A stretch of DNA of 27,938 nt from CAZHGD01 sp964531735 (GTDB lineage: Bacteria; Armatimonadota; UBA10988). The DNA is taken from assembly GCA_964531735.1 (NCBI GenBank), contig CAZHGD010000096.1:1-27938 (forward strand), given 5' to 3'. The translations under genes were made by a program, and so were the position numbers. Positions 15,322-23,373 of this stretch are shown here, in pieces (the first letter of the stretch is position 1; the number at the start of each line of letters is the position of its first letter). The notes below the pieces were generated by a model. It ran no database searches and was not told the DNA's origin. It saw only the letters and a program-made list of their open reading frames with translations.

Positions 15322-16056
15322 TCAGTACGGCTGGATTTCCTGCACCAGCGGCAGCACGGTCATCGTCGGAATGACCAGGTGCGCGGGCAGTTCGCACACG
15401 TTGGCCACCACTTCGCCCAGCTCGTCGGCCTGGGTCATCTTGGCCCGGACATCGTCCGGCTGCGGCGCCCAGCCGAGGGCCGCGGTGAAGTCGGTATCGC
15501 CCCACGACGGCGTCAGGCAGGTCACGCGGACGCCGTGGCCGCGCAGCTCGACGTACAGGTGCTTCGAGAAGTGCAGCAGGCCGGCCTTGGCCGCGCCGTA
15601 GATGGTGAAGCCTGGCCAGGCCTGGCTGTCGCAGATGCTCGACACGTTGATCATCGTGCCGCTGCCTTGCTGGATCATCACCGGGGCCACGCGCTGGCAG
15701 CCGAGGATGGCGCCGGTCAGGTTGACCTCCAGGCAGGTGCGGATGTCCTGCTCGTCCAGCTCCACCAACGGCGCGATCTTGACGCCGGCGCCGGCGTTGT
15801 TGACCAGAACGTCGATGCGGCCCGCCGCGGCCGTGACCGTGGCCACCACGCGGTCCCAGTCGGCGGCCGAGGTGACGTCGGCGACGATGGCCTCGGCGCC
15901 CAGTGCGGCCGCCACCGCGGCCAGTTTGTCGGCGCGGCGGGCGGTGATGAACACCTGTGCGCCGCGCTGCCGTAGCACGCGCGCGATGCCGACGCCGTAG
16001 CCGGCCGAGGCACCGGTGACGATGGCGACAGCGCCGTTCAAATCCGTTGCGGTCAT
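15322..16056 (-). CDS. Short-chain dehydrogenase/reductase (SDR) family oxidoreductase
   Basis: The 244-aa protein is a classical SDR. The Rossmann nucleotide motif is TGASAGYGVG near residue 14, followed by ITARRADKL, which suggests NADP(H) because of the basic residues after the second strand. VLVNNAGAG is the structural NNAG motif. Catalysis uses the Ser in INVSSICD and the Y-x-x-x-K pair in YGAAKAG. LTPSWGDTDF follows the active site where many SDRs have PG. The ATG at 16056 is preceded by GGAGGT. The substrate is unknown. It converges on the large-protein operon and diverges from the DUF4337 gene. Confidence 0.93.
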   Translation of the reverse strand: MTATDLNGAVAIVTGASAGYGVGIARVLRQRGAQVFITARRADKLAAVAAALGAEAIVADVTSAADWDRVVATVTAAAGRIDVLVNNAGAGVKIAPLVELDEQDIRTCLEVNLTGAILGCQRVAPVMIQQGSGTMINVSSICDSQAWPGFTIYGAAKAGLLHFSKHLYVELRGHGVRVTCLTPSWGDTDFTAALGWAPQPDDVRAKMTQADELGEVVANVCELPAHLVIPTMTVLPLVQEIQPY

Positions 16057-16214
16057 GTCCTACCTCCACTGTGCTGGCGCGCCCATGATAGCCCGCCGCC
16101 GGCCGGATGGCGAATCGGCCCTGGCGGCAGCGTTGCGGTGTGATACCGGTCCGTGGCCGCGGCACTGAGGTAATCGCGCTGTGGGCAACCCCAGCCGCAC
16201 GAAAGGACAGCCCA

Positions 16215-16742
16215 ATGGCTGACGCGACCAAAGAGCCGTGGATCCAGTGGGTGGCGATGACCACCGTCATCTTGGCCGTGTGCGCCTCCATTGCTTCGCT
16301 CAAGGCGGGCAGCTACTCGACCAAAGCGACGCTGACCACCACCGATGAGAACAACCGCTGGGCACACTTCCAGTCGAAGAGCATCAAGCAACACACCTGC
16401 GAGGTGCAGTTGGAGTTGCTGCGGTACCACCGCCTCGAGGCCCGGACACCCCAGGCGCAAGCGCACCTCGACCAGTCCATCGCCCGCTGCCAGGCCGACA
16501 TTACCCGTTACGACCAGGAGAAGGGCGAGATCAAGGCGGATGCCGAGAAGCGCACCAAGGAAGAGGAGGTGTACAAGCGGCGCAACGCCAACATGTCGCT
16601 GGCGGTGATGCTGCTCCAGGTCGCCATCATGCTGTCGTCGGTGGCCGCCCTGGTCAAGCGGCAGGCGCTCTGGCTCATCGGCTTGGCGGTCGGCGCGGTC
16701 GGTCTGGTCTACATGATCAACGCGTTCGCGCTGCTGTTCTGA
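16215..16742 (+). CDS. DUF4337 family membrane protein
   Basis: The 175-aa protein has an N-terminal membrane helix (WVAMTTVILAVCASIASL, about residues 10-30). A charged, coiled-coil-prone middle follows (KSIKQHTCEVQLELLRYH to EKRTKEEEVYKRRN), then two C-terminal membrane helices (MSLAVMLLQVAIMLSSVAALV and ALWLIGLAVGAVGLVYMINAFALLF). The NRWAHFQSKSIKQ segment is the one I associate with DUF4337, a widespread bacterial family of unknown function. GAAAGGA precedes the ATG; the open frame upstream has no good start. The SGNH gene follows after 41 bp and may share its transcript. Confidence 0.85.
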   Translation: MADATKEPWIQWVAMTTVILAVCASIASLKAGSYSTKATLTTTDENNRWAHFQSKSIKQHTCEVQLELLRYHRLEARTPQAQAHLDQSIARCQADITRYDQEKGEIKADAEKRTKEEEVYKRRNANMSLAVMLLQVAIMLSSVAALVKRQALWLIGLAVGAVGLVYMINAFALLF

Positions 16743-16783
16743 CACGGCCACAGCCAGGCAGCCCGCCGCTTGGAGAGGCTCGC

Positions 16784-18655
16784 ATGAACAGCGTGGCGGC
16801 ATGGGGTCTGTTGGTCGGTGTCCTGGCGCTCCAGCCGGCTGGAGCCGAGGAAGCCTGCTTCGTCCTGCGCGACGGACTGCCGAACGCAGAGCGCAATCTG
16901 CGGCCGGGCAACTGGATGAACGCCGTCTGGCTCGGCGGCGCCGTGGCCGCCGGCGAGGGCGCCAGCAGCGCGGCCAAAGAGTGCCGCAACCAGACGATGA
17001 GCGCCATCCGCACCCTCTGGCCCGGTTCGAGCGGTGGGGTGCCGCAGGTCACCGGCGGGCGCGGCTCGTGGTGGGGCGCGTTCTGCGCGGCGCGGGGCCA
17101 GGCGGTGTTCGGCGAGCACCTGCCCGGTTCGCTGATGTTCTGCGACCTGGCCGGCGACGACGCGGGCACCGACGCCGAGGTGGCCGCCGCCATCGAGGGC
17201 GTCGTGCGCTCGGTGTGGGGGCGCGCGGGCATCACCGACCTGGTCTTCCTCTACCCGTTCCGGCCAGCCTGGCTGGAGGAGTACCGCCAGGGCCGCACGC
17301 CCGCGGTCATCGCGCAGCATGAGCGGGTGGCCGACCACTACGGCATCCCCAGCGTCAACCTCGGCCGCTACGTGGCGCGCAAGATCGTTGCCGGAGAGCT
17401 GACGGCCGAGCAGGTCAGCGCCGACGGCGTGCGCCCGACCGATCGGGGCCACGCGCTCTACGCCGAGGCGCTGAAGGCGTTCCTGACCGCGGCCAAGGCG
17501 GCGCAGCCGCCCGGCGCGACGCCCGCGCCGCGCCGACTGCCCAAACCGCTCACCGCGGCGCCGCTGGACCAGGGCCGGTGTGTGCCCTACGAGGTGGCGA
17601 AGCTCGACCGCGGCTGGCAGGTCGGGCAGGCGAGCCCGATTGAGCCGTTCCGCCATGTGGCGGTGAGCAACACCCCGGGTGCGACCATCGAGCTACGCGT
17701 GAAGGCCGACCAGATCGGCGTGTTCGAGGCGGCGGGCGCCGACACCGCCGACTGGGAATGCGCCGTGGACAACGGTCCGTGGCAGGCGCGACCGGCCGAG
17801 CCGCAAGTGCCGGCGACCGGCCTACGGCCAGCGGCGCGACGTCTGCTCGCCGGTCTGGACGCGACGGCCTGGCACCAGGTGCGGCTGCGCCTGGCGGCAC
17901 CGGCGGGCGCGGCGCGGACGGCGCGGCTGGGCGTGTTGCTGGTCCATGGCGAGGTGGCCGACCCGTACGCGGGGCTGACTCCGCTGCAGCGCATGGACGC
18001 GCTGTACGCCGGTATGGACCCGCTGAAGTACACGCCGCCGGCCGACCGCTGGCCGCTGATCGGCAAGACGATGGCGCGGTTGCGCGAGGGCGGGCCGCTG
18101 AAGATGCTGTTCCTGGGCGACAGCATCATGAACCAGACCAGCCACTCCGGCTATGACCTGCTGCTCAAGCGGCTCTACCCGAAGGTGGACATCCAGCGGG
18201 TGACCTCGGTCCGGGGCTCCACCGGCTGCTGGTGGTACAAGGACGAGAACCGCATCGAGGAGTACGTGCTGAAGCACCAGCCGGATCTGCTGCTGATCGG
18301 CGGCATCAGCCAGCGCGATGATGTCGACAGCATCCGCGCTTGCATCCAGCAGGTCCGCGCGAAGCAGCAGCCAGAAATCCTGCTGCTCACGCCGGCGTTC
18401 GGGTTCGAGAAGTCGGCCCACATCGTCAACTGGACGTTCGGCATCAACCCGACCGGTAGCGACTACCGCGCCAAGCTGCTGCGCCTGGCCAGCGAGGAAA
18501 AGTGCGAGCTCGTCGACCTGACGGGGCCGTGGTGGCAGTACATCAAAGACTCGGGCAAGTGCTACGGCTGGTTCCGCGGCGACGCGGTCCACGCCAACGA
18601 GCGCGGCACGATGATCCTGGCACGCATCCTGGAGCAGTGGTTCCAGCCGAAGTAG
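16784..18655 (+). CDS. Secreted two-domain SGNH/GDSL hydrolase with a degenerate first domain
   Basis: The 623-aa protein begins with a signal peptide (MNSVAAWGLLVGVLALQPAGA, about residues 1-21). Two SGNH-like domains flank a beta-rich module (about 255-390). The second domain is complete: G445-D446-S447 in MLFLGDSIMNQTSH supplies the nucleophile, SVRGSTG and LIGGISQRDD the oxyanion blocks, and D600-AV-H603 the other two triad members. In the first domain, block I reads LGGA (A53) where relatives have GGS or GDS, and block V reads D214-GV-R217 where D-x-x-H is expected. The first domain therefore lacks both the nucleophile and the base. Enzymes of this type deacetylate sugars or polysaccharides. 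The N-terminal half may bind substrate. The gene follows DUF4337 by 41 bp. Confidence 0.85.
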   Translation: MNSVAAWGLLVGVLALQPAGAEEACFVLRDGLPNAERNLRPGNWMNAVWLGGAVAAGEGASSAAKECRNQTMSAIRTLWPGSSGGVPQVTGGRGSWWGAFCAARGQAVFGEHLPGSLMFCDLAGDDAGTDAEVAAAIEGVVRSVWGRAGITDLVFLYPFRPAWLEEYRQGRTPAVIAQHERVADHYGIPSVNLGRYVARKIVAGELTAEQVSADGVRPTDRGHALYAEALKAFLTAAKAAQPPGATPAPRRLPKPLTAAPLDQGRCVPYEVAKLDRGWQVGQASPIEPFRHVAVSNTPGATIELRVKADQIGVFEAAGADTADWECAVDNGPWQARPAEPQVPATGLRPAARRLLAGLDATAWHQVRLRLAAPAGAARTARLGVLLVHGEVADPYAGLTPLQRMDALYAGMDPLKYTPPADRWPLIGKTMARLREGGPLKMLFLGDSIMNQTSHSGYDLLLKRLYPKVDIQRVTSVRGSTGCWWYKDENRIEEYVLKHQPDLLLIGGISQRDDVDSIRACIQQVRAKQQPEILLLTPAFGFEKSAHIVNWTFGINPTGSDYRAKLLRLASEEKCELVDLTGPWWQYIKDSGKCYGWFRGDAVHANERGTMILARILEQWFQPK

Positions 18656-18670
18656 CCCCAACGCCACGGA

Positions 18671-18701
18671 CCCGGCCGACGAGCACCGCTCGGCGGCCGG
18701 G
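18671..18701. terminator. Hairpin between convergent SGNH and prepilin genes
   Basis: CCCGGCCG (18671-18678) pairs with CGGCCGGG (18694-18701), and CGAG (18680-18683) with CTCG (18689-18692), separated by one A/G mismatch, with a 5-nt loop. It lies in the 70-bp gap between two convergent stop codons. No T-tract is present, so termination is inferred from stem strength and position. Confidence 0.45.
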
Positions 18702-18725
18702 CCCGGGTCAGGGACGGGCTGACCG

Positions 18726-19379
18726 TCAGGGGACGGTGGTCAGCGGCGTCGACTGGTCGAACGTGAAGTCGCGCTGGCGGACCTTGTTGACCCACTTGGC
18801 ATGGCCGTCCATGTAGGCGAAGTTGCCGCCCGAGTTGTGGCGGGCGTAGGCCGTGTTGGCCGAGTTGAAGCTGGTGATGTAGGCCTCATCGCGGAGCCGC
18901 TCGCAGTTGCCCTCGCCCAGCATGATCATCTCGGCGGTGGCGGTGATCTGGGCCAGCGCCTCGTGGCCGTAGATGCCCTGGAAGACCGTGCCCGCGTAGG
19001 GCAGCTTGACGATGTTCAGGCCGTAGCTGGTGGCGCCGAGCCGGGCGCGAACATTGGTCTCGGGCGGATGCGCCGGCGAGGTGCAGGTCGTGCCCTTGCC
19101 CGACGGGCAGACGAAGATCTGGGTGTTCTTGATGTACGGCCCGACCTTCTCTTCCCAGCCGTAGGCGTTCGTGCCGTCGTAGTAGGTCGGCATCGACTCG
19201 TCATAGTCCTGCGCGTACGACAGGCAGGCCAAAGCCATCTGCTTCAGGTTGCTGGAGCAACTGGACTGGCGGGCCTTCTCGCGGGCCTTGGCGAACACGG
19301 GGAACAGTATGGCGGCCAGAATCGCGATGATCGCGATCACGACCAACAGCTCGATCAGCGTGAAAGCACGACGACGCAT
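18726..19379 (-). CDS. Prepilin-type secreted protein (type II secretion pseudopilin-like, H-X9-DG type)
   Basis: The 217-aa protein starts MRRRAF; cleavage before the Phe of FTLIELLVVIAIIAIL by a prepilin peptidase would leave an N-methylated pilin helix. FPVFAKAREKARQSSCSSNLKQMALACLSYAQDYDESMP follows, a stretch I associate with Armatimonadota and related phyla. The C-terminal region has H-NSGGNFAYM-DG, the H-X9-DG motif. Cys residues (FVCPSG, TTCTSP) may form a disulfide. Such proteins occur in many copies per genome and probably build or decorate a secretion pseudopilus or surface filament. The ATG at 19379 has AGGAGAT just upstream; the frame is open further but non-conserved. It stands alone between convergent and divergent neighbours. 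Confidence 0.9.
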   Translation of the reverse strand: MRRRAFTLIELLVVIAIIAILAAILFPVFAKAREKARQSSCSSNLKQMALACLSYAQDYDESMPTYYDGTNAYGWEEKVGPYIKNTQIFVCPSGKGTTCTSPAHPPETNVRARLGATSYGLNIVKLPYAGTVFQGIYGHEALAQITATAEMIMLGEGNCERLRDEAYITSFNSANTAYARHNSGGNFAYMDGHAKWVNKVRQRDFTFDQSTPLTTVP

Positions 19380-19716
19380 AGCGGTATCTCCTGGCCAGTC
19401 CACAGACTGGCGGTGACCGTCGAACGGTCGGTGGTCGTAGGACGGCGCGAGGGGGCTTGTAGACGGTGGCCTGACACCGGCGCCAGCAGCGGCCGGACAA
19501 GCCTCGGGCACGAACGGCGACCGACAAATCGGCGCGGGCGCGCCTCACGACAAGACGGGATAGCCTCGGACGAGACAACGACGCGATTGGTACAATAGCG
19601 GGTCGCGGCCGGATCTGTCAAGGCGCGCCGAACCCCGCTCGCCGGCCGCCGGATCGCGGCCAGCGGCAGGTGGCTCCGGTCGCCTTGCCGAATGGCGCGC
19701 GTGGAGCGCCGCCACC
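19380..19716. promoter_or_regulatory. 337-bp divergent intergenic region with paired hairpins and a candidate -10
   Basis: This is the only gene-free stretch above 300 bp. Next to the prepilin gene it holds that gene's ribosome site and two adjacent perfect dyads: GCCAGTC/GACTGGC (19394-19411, CACA loop) and GACCGT/ACGGTC (19415-19429, CGA loop). Both lie in the likely prepilin leader. On the plus strand TGGTACAAT (19588-19596) resembles an extended -10, but no good -35 is seen and it is 120 bp from the next start codon. I find no small gene or RNA here. Confidence 0.35.
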
Positions 19717-20754
19717 ATGAGCCAACCCGTATCTGAACGCCTCAGCCGTCCCGACAGCGCCGAACGGGGCGCGCCCGAGACGTTGGCGCCGCTGTTCGCG
19801 CCGGGTGAGACGCCGTCGCTGCCGGCCTGGACACAGCGACGTGCCGAACTGCTACGACGCTGGCAGGACCTGCTCGGGCGACCTTCGTTCGGCGAGTACG
19901 ACCGCGCCGCCGAGGTCGTCGGCGCGGTGGACCAGCCGACTTGGCACGGCACGCTCTACCGGCAGCCGACGGGTCCCGACACGCGGCAGTTGGTGCTGCT
20001 GATGGAGCCGCGGCAGCCGGCCCTCCAGCCCCGGCCGGGCGCCGTGGTGCCGTTCTACCATCCCGACGCTATGGCGGGCCTGGACCTGAGCACGGGTGAA
20101 CCACTGACCGAGCGGCCGGTGACCCAGTTCGGCCGGCACCTGGTGGAGCAAGGCTACGTGGTGGTCTGCCCCGAGGCGTTCCCGTTCAATACGGTGCCGG
20201 AGCCGGCGGAGAACGCGGGCTTCGCCTGGTGGCAGGCCGCCGCCGACCACCTGCGCGCCACGCAGCCGCAGTGGGCGGGCATCGCCAAGCTGGCCTGGGA
20301 CACCAGCCGGGCGGTCGACCTGCTGCTGGCGCAACCCGATGTCGACGCGAGCCGGATTGTCGCCATGGGCCACTCGCTTGGCGGCAAGATGGCGTTCTAC
20401 ACCGCCGCGTTCGACGAGCGGATCGCCGCGATCATCGGCTCCGACTTCGGTCTCGGCTGGTCGTTCACCAACTGGGACGCACCGTGGTACCTGGGTGAGC
20501 GCATCGCGCAGCCCGGCTTCGACCTGGCCCATCACCAACTGCTGGCACTGTTGGCGCCGCGGGCGTTCCTGCTGCTCGGCGGCGAGGCCGACCGGCCGGC
20601 GAGCTGGCAGTACCTGCAGGCGGCGGCGCTGGTCTACCGGCTCCATGGCCGCGAACTGGCGCTCGGCTTCCACCACCATGGCGCCGGCCACGCGCCGACC
20701 GAGGAGTCCCTGCGGCTGGCCTACGCTTGGCTGGCCGAGCAGTTCGCCCGCTAG
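19717..20754 (+). CDS. Alpha/beta hydrolase, dienelactone hydrolase / acetyl-xylan-esterase-like
   Basis: The 345-aa protein has the alpha/beta hydrolase fold. The nucleophile elbow is GHSLGG with Ser at residue 220. The acid is probably in LLGGEADRP and the base in HGAGHAPTEE near the C-terminus. VVPFYHPDAM, LVEQGYVVVCPEAFPFN and WDTSRAVDLLLAQPDVDASRIVAMGHS are typical of the DLH-like branch that includes carbohydrate acetyl esterases. There is no signal peptide, so it should act in the cytoplasm, perhaps on imported oligosaccharides. GGAG lies 10 bases before the ATG. It heads a run of five same-strand genes that ends with a GH51 arabinofuranosidase, which suggests a role in hemicellulose use. 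The exact substrate is unknown. Confidence 0.87.
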   Translation: MSQPVSERLSRPDSAERGAPETLAPLFAPGETPSLPAWTQRRAELLRRWQDLLGRPSFGEYDRAAEVVGAVDQPTWHGTLYRQPTGPDTRQLVLLMEPRQPALQPRPGAVVPFYHPDAMAGLDLSTGEPLTERPVTQFGRHLVEQGYVVVCPEAFPFNTVPEPAENAGFAWWQAAADHLRATQPQWAGIAKLAWDTSRAVDLLLAQPDVDASRIVAMGHSLGGKMAFYTAAFDERIAAIIGSDFGLGWSFTNWDAPWYLGERIAQPGFDLAHHQLLALLAPRAFLLLGGEADRPASWQYLQAAALVYRLHGRELALGFHHHGAGHAPTEESLRLAYAWLAEQFAR

Positions 20755-20821
20755 TCGCGACTCGCCGCGGCCGGCAGGACAGCGCGCCAGGCCGGCGTAT
20801 GGCCGGCGTGGGAGTCGTCCA

Positions 20822-22204
20822 ATGGTTCGCCGCCTGTCGCGTTGCGTCGTTGCTGTCTTGCTGCTGGTCGGCCCGGTCGCGGCGCGGCCGGTGTCCGGGC
20901 TGGTCTACCGTGACGCCAACGGCAACGGCCGCCACGATGCAGGCGAGGCCGGCCTGGCCGGCGTGTCGGTGACCGACGGACTGAGCTTCGCGCTCACCGG
21001 CGCCGACGGCCGCTACGCGCTGGACGCCCAGGTCGACCCCTTGCGCGGCGACCGGGCGGCGCCCATCGTCACCGTCTGCTGGCCGACCGGCGTCTGGCCC
21101 AGCACGTCGCGCTGGCGTGCGGTGACGCCCGAGAGCGACGCCACCGCAGCCGACTTCGGCTTGCGGCCGCAGGAGCAGCGCCTGCCGTTCCGGTTCGTCC
21201 ACGCCACCGACTGTCACGTGCCGCGCGCGGGCAAGGCCAAGTTCGCCGACTTCCGCGCCGAAGTGGCCCGCATCGCTAGGGAACAGGCCTTCTGTGTGCT
21301 GACCGGCGACAACGTCGACCTGTCGAACGCCCACCCGCTGGAGCAGGGACTGGCCGAGTGGGCTTACCTGACTGAGTGCCTGCGCGACTTCCCGGTGCCG
21401 TGGCTGGCCGTCACCGGCAACCACGACGTGGCCGGCGTACAGGCCAAGGTCGGCTGGGACAAGGCCGACCCGCGGTACGGCTATGGCCTCTATGATCAGC
21501 TCATCGGTCCGTTGCGCTGGTCGTTCGACTACGCTGGCGTGCACTTCGTGGGCGTCGACTTCAACACGCTGCTCAAGGGCAAGTGGCAGTGGGGCGTGCC
21601 GACAGCCGGTATCGACTGGCTGGAGCGCGACCTGGCCCGCGTGCCCGCCGGCACGCGGCGGTACCTGTTCGTCCATTACCCGCAGTCACCGGACCCGCGC
21701 TTCGGCAAGGTGCTGACCGAGGGCAAGCTGACCGGCATCATCTGCGGCCACGCGCACACCGACCGGGCCTTCAAGTACCAGGGCATACCGGCGCTGATCG
21801 GCGGCTCGGTCGCCCAGGTGTTCGAGGACAAGGACCGGCTGCCCGGCTACCGGCTGATCGAGGTGACGGCCGACGGCTATGACAGCTTCTACAAGGCTAC
21901 CGGCCAGGCGCACGCCATCGCCATCGATGCGCCGCGGTTCAACCAGGCCCTGGCACCGGGCCAGCCGATCCGCGGCGGCTTCTACGACCCGGAGCGCCAG
22001 GTCACCAAGCTGACCGTGAGCTTCGGCGAGGTCAAGGCGGAGGTGCCGTTCGAGCGCGGCCGCCTGGCGTGTCGGTTCACCGCCCAACTCGACCTGAGCG
22101 GCCTGGCCGACGGCACCTACCCGATGGTGGTGACCGTCAGCGACGGCCAGCAGGAGCTGGGCGTCTGGAAGTACGCCTACAAGCTGGCCAAGCCGAAGGG
22201 CTGA
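20822..22204 (+). CDS. Secreted calcineurin-like metallophosphoesterase with N-terminal beta domain
   Basis: The 460-aa protein has a signal peptide (to about residue 22). An SdrD-B/carboxypeptidase-like beta module follows, containing SGLVYRDANGNGRHDAGEAGLAGVSVTDG and a GADGRY segment. The metallophosphoesterase domain then has all the metal-binding blocks: D-x-H in HATDCHVP, GDNVD, GNHD, VHYPQ and GHAHTD. A C-terminal beta domain (about 360-455, GFYDPERQVTKLTVSFGEVKA) completes the layout. This resembles the metallophosphatase family with an N-terminal Ig-like domain found in Bacteroidetes and Planctomycetes. It should be periplasmic or extracellular and cleave phosphate esters, possibly on glycans. 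GGGAG precedes the ATG. It follows the hydrolase gene by 67 bp. Confidence 0.92.
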   Translation: MVRRLSRCVVAVLLLVGPVAARPVSGLVYRDANGNGRHDAGEAGLAGVSVTDGLSFALTGADGRYALDAQVDPLRGDRAAPIVTVCWPTGVWPSTSRWRAVTPESDATAADFGLRPQEQRLPFRFVHATDCHVPRAGKAKFADFRAEVARIAREQAFCVLTGDNVDLSNAHPLEQGLAEWAYLTECLRDFPVPWLAVTGNHDVAGVQAKVGWDKADPRYGYGLYDQLIGPLRWSFDYAGVHFVGVDFNTLLKGKWQWGVPTAGIDWLERDLARVPAGTRRYLFVHYPQSPDPRFGKVLTEGKLTGIICGHAHTDRAFKYQGIPALIGGSVAQVFEDKDRLPGYRLIEVTADGYDSFYKATGQAHAIAIDAPRFNQALAPGQPIRGGFYDPERQVTKLTVSFGEVKAEVPFERGRLACRFTAQLDLSGLADGTYPMVVTVSDGQQELGVWKYAYKLAKPKG

Positions 22205-22235
22205 GGCCGCCGGCGTGCGCGAACGGAGGGACCTG

Positions 22236-22880
22236 ATGCTGTCGTTGCTCTACTGCTTGCCGCTGTTGCCGCTGGCCGTCGCCGCGGCGCCGGATCCGTC
22301 GCTCAAGCCGGTCGAGGATGTGGCCGGTCTGCCGCGGGTGCTGCTGATTGGTGACTCCATCTCCATGGGCTACACACTGCCCACCCGCAAGCTACTCGAG
22401 GGCAAGGCCAACGTCCACCGGGTACCCACCAACGGCGGCCCGACGACCAACGGCCTCAAGCACCTGGACGCGTGGCTGGGCCAAGCGAAGTGGGACGTCA
22501 TCCACTTCAACTTCGGGCTGCACGATCTGCGCCTCGACGCGCAAGGCAAACACCAGGTCGAACTGCCCGACTATGGCCGGAACCTGCGCACGCTGGCCGA
22601 GAAGATGCTGGCTACGCGCGCCAAAGTGATCTGGTGTACCACCACCCCGGTGCCCGCAGGCAACCTGAAGCCGCCGCGCCGGAACGCCGACGTACTGGCC
22701 TACAACGAGGCCGCGGTGAAGGCCCTCGACGGGCTCGACCTGGCGGTTGACGACCTCTACGCCTTCGCACTGCCGAAGCTGGCGGAGATCCAGATCCAGG
22801 AGAACGTACACTTCAAGCCGGCTGGCTACAAGGTGCTGGCCGAGCAGGTCGCGCGCAGCATCCGCGCGGCCCTGGAGTAG
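22236..22880 (+). CDS. Secreted SGNH/GDSL hydrolase (esterase)
   Basis: The 214-aa protein is a single SGNH domain after a signal peptide (MLSLLYCLPLLPLAVAAA). Block I is VLLIGDSISMGY with Ser41 as nucleophile. TNGGPTTNG supplies the Gly block and FNFGLHDLR the Asn block. Block V is E189-NV-H192-FKPAGY, with Glu at the place where Asp is usual in D-x-x-H. The ATG at 22236 is preferred over an upstream GTG because GGAGGG lies 5 bases upstream and the signal peptide then starts correctly. It is likely a periplasmic or secreted esterase such as a sugar O-acetylesterase. The gap to the preceding phosphoesterase gene is 31 bp, consistent with an operon. Confidence 0.9.
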   Translation: MLSLLYCLPLLPLAVAAAPDPSLKPVEDVAGLPRVLLIGDSISMGYTLPTRKLLEGKANVHRVPTNGGPTTNGLKHLDAWLGQAKWDVIHFNFGLHDLRLDAQGKHQVELPDYGRNLRTLAEKMLATRAKVIWCTTTPVPAGNLKPPRRNADVLAYNEAAVKALDGLDLAVDDLYAFALPKLAEIQIQENVHFKPAGYKVLAEQVARSIRAALE

Positions 22881-22929
22881 CCGTGGCCGGCGCGGCGCGG
22901 CGCGCCGCAACCCGATGGCGAGGTGGCCC

Positions 22930-23361
22930 ATGATCTCCTACCACTGCCCTCACTGCAACGCCCCGATCGAGGTGCCCGAGAGCGCGGCGAACACCCGTCA
23001 CGTGTGCCGGTCGTGCGGGCAAGGCAGCCTGGTGCCTGGTCCCGCGGTGACGCACGGCAGCGGCCGGCCGCTGCGACCGTCGCGGCGCACCGTGTTCCGG
23101 CGGCGGCAACCGGTGGTCGACGGTGACGACTTGGTCGATGCGGCCACTTGCGGCTGCTGCCTGCTGAGCTGCCTCGACTTCGGCTGCTCGACGGTGGCCG
23201 TCATCTGGCTCGTCGGTCTGGGCGTCAGCCGCTTGGCGAGCCACCTGGCCGGCGTCTCGGCCGGCGGCGGGCTGGTGGCAGCCTGGCCGCTGCTGTTGGC
23301 AGTGGCGCTGGTGGCGCGCGTCGGCTGGGCCTGCAGCGCCCGCGACTCGCGCTGGAGTTGA
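22930..23361 (+). CDS. Zinc-ribbon membrane protein of unknown function
   Basis: The 143-aa protein starts with a zinc ribbon: CPHC (residues about 6-9) and CRSC (about 27-30) in HCPHCNAPIEVPES...HVCRSCG, the form found at the head of many bacterial membrane proteins. A basic linker (RPLRPSRRTVFRRRQPV) is followed by a cysteine cluster, TCGCCLLSCLDFGCS, that leads directly into a membrane helix (TVAVIWLVGLGVSRLASHLAG). A second helix (LVAAWPLLLAVALVARVGW) ends the protein. The ribbon should be cytoplasmic. The ATG at 22930 has GAGGTGG five bases upstream; an earlier ATG at 22915 lacks one. GH51 follows after 12 bp. I do not recognise a named family. Confidence 0.75.
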   Translation: MISYHCPHCNAPIEVPESAANTRHVCRSCGQGSLVPGPAVTHGSGRPLRPSRRTVFRRRQPVVDGDDLVDAATCGCCLLSCLDFGCSTVAVIWLVGLGVSRLASHLAGVSAGGGLVAAWPLLLAVALVARVGWACSARDSRWS

Positions 23362-23373
23362 GGAACGGTTGTC

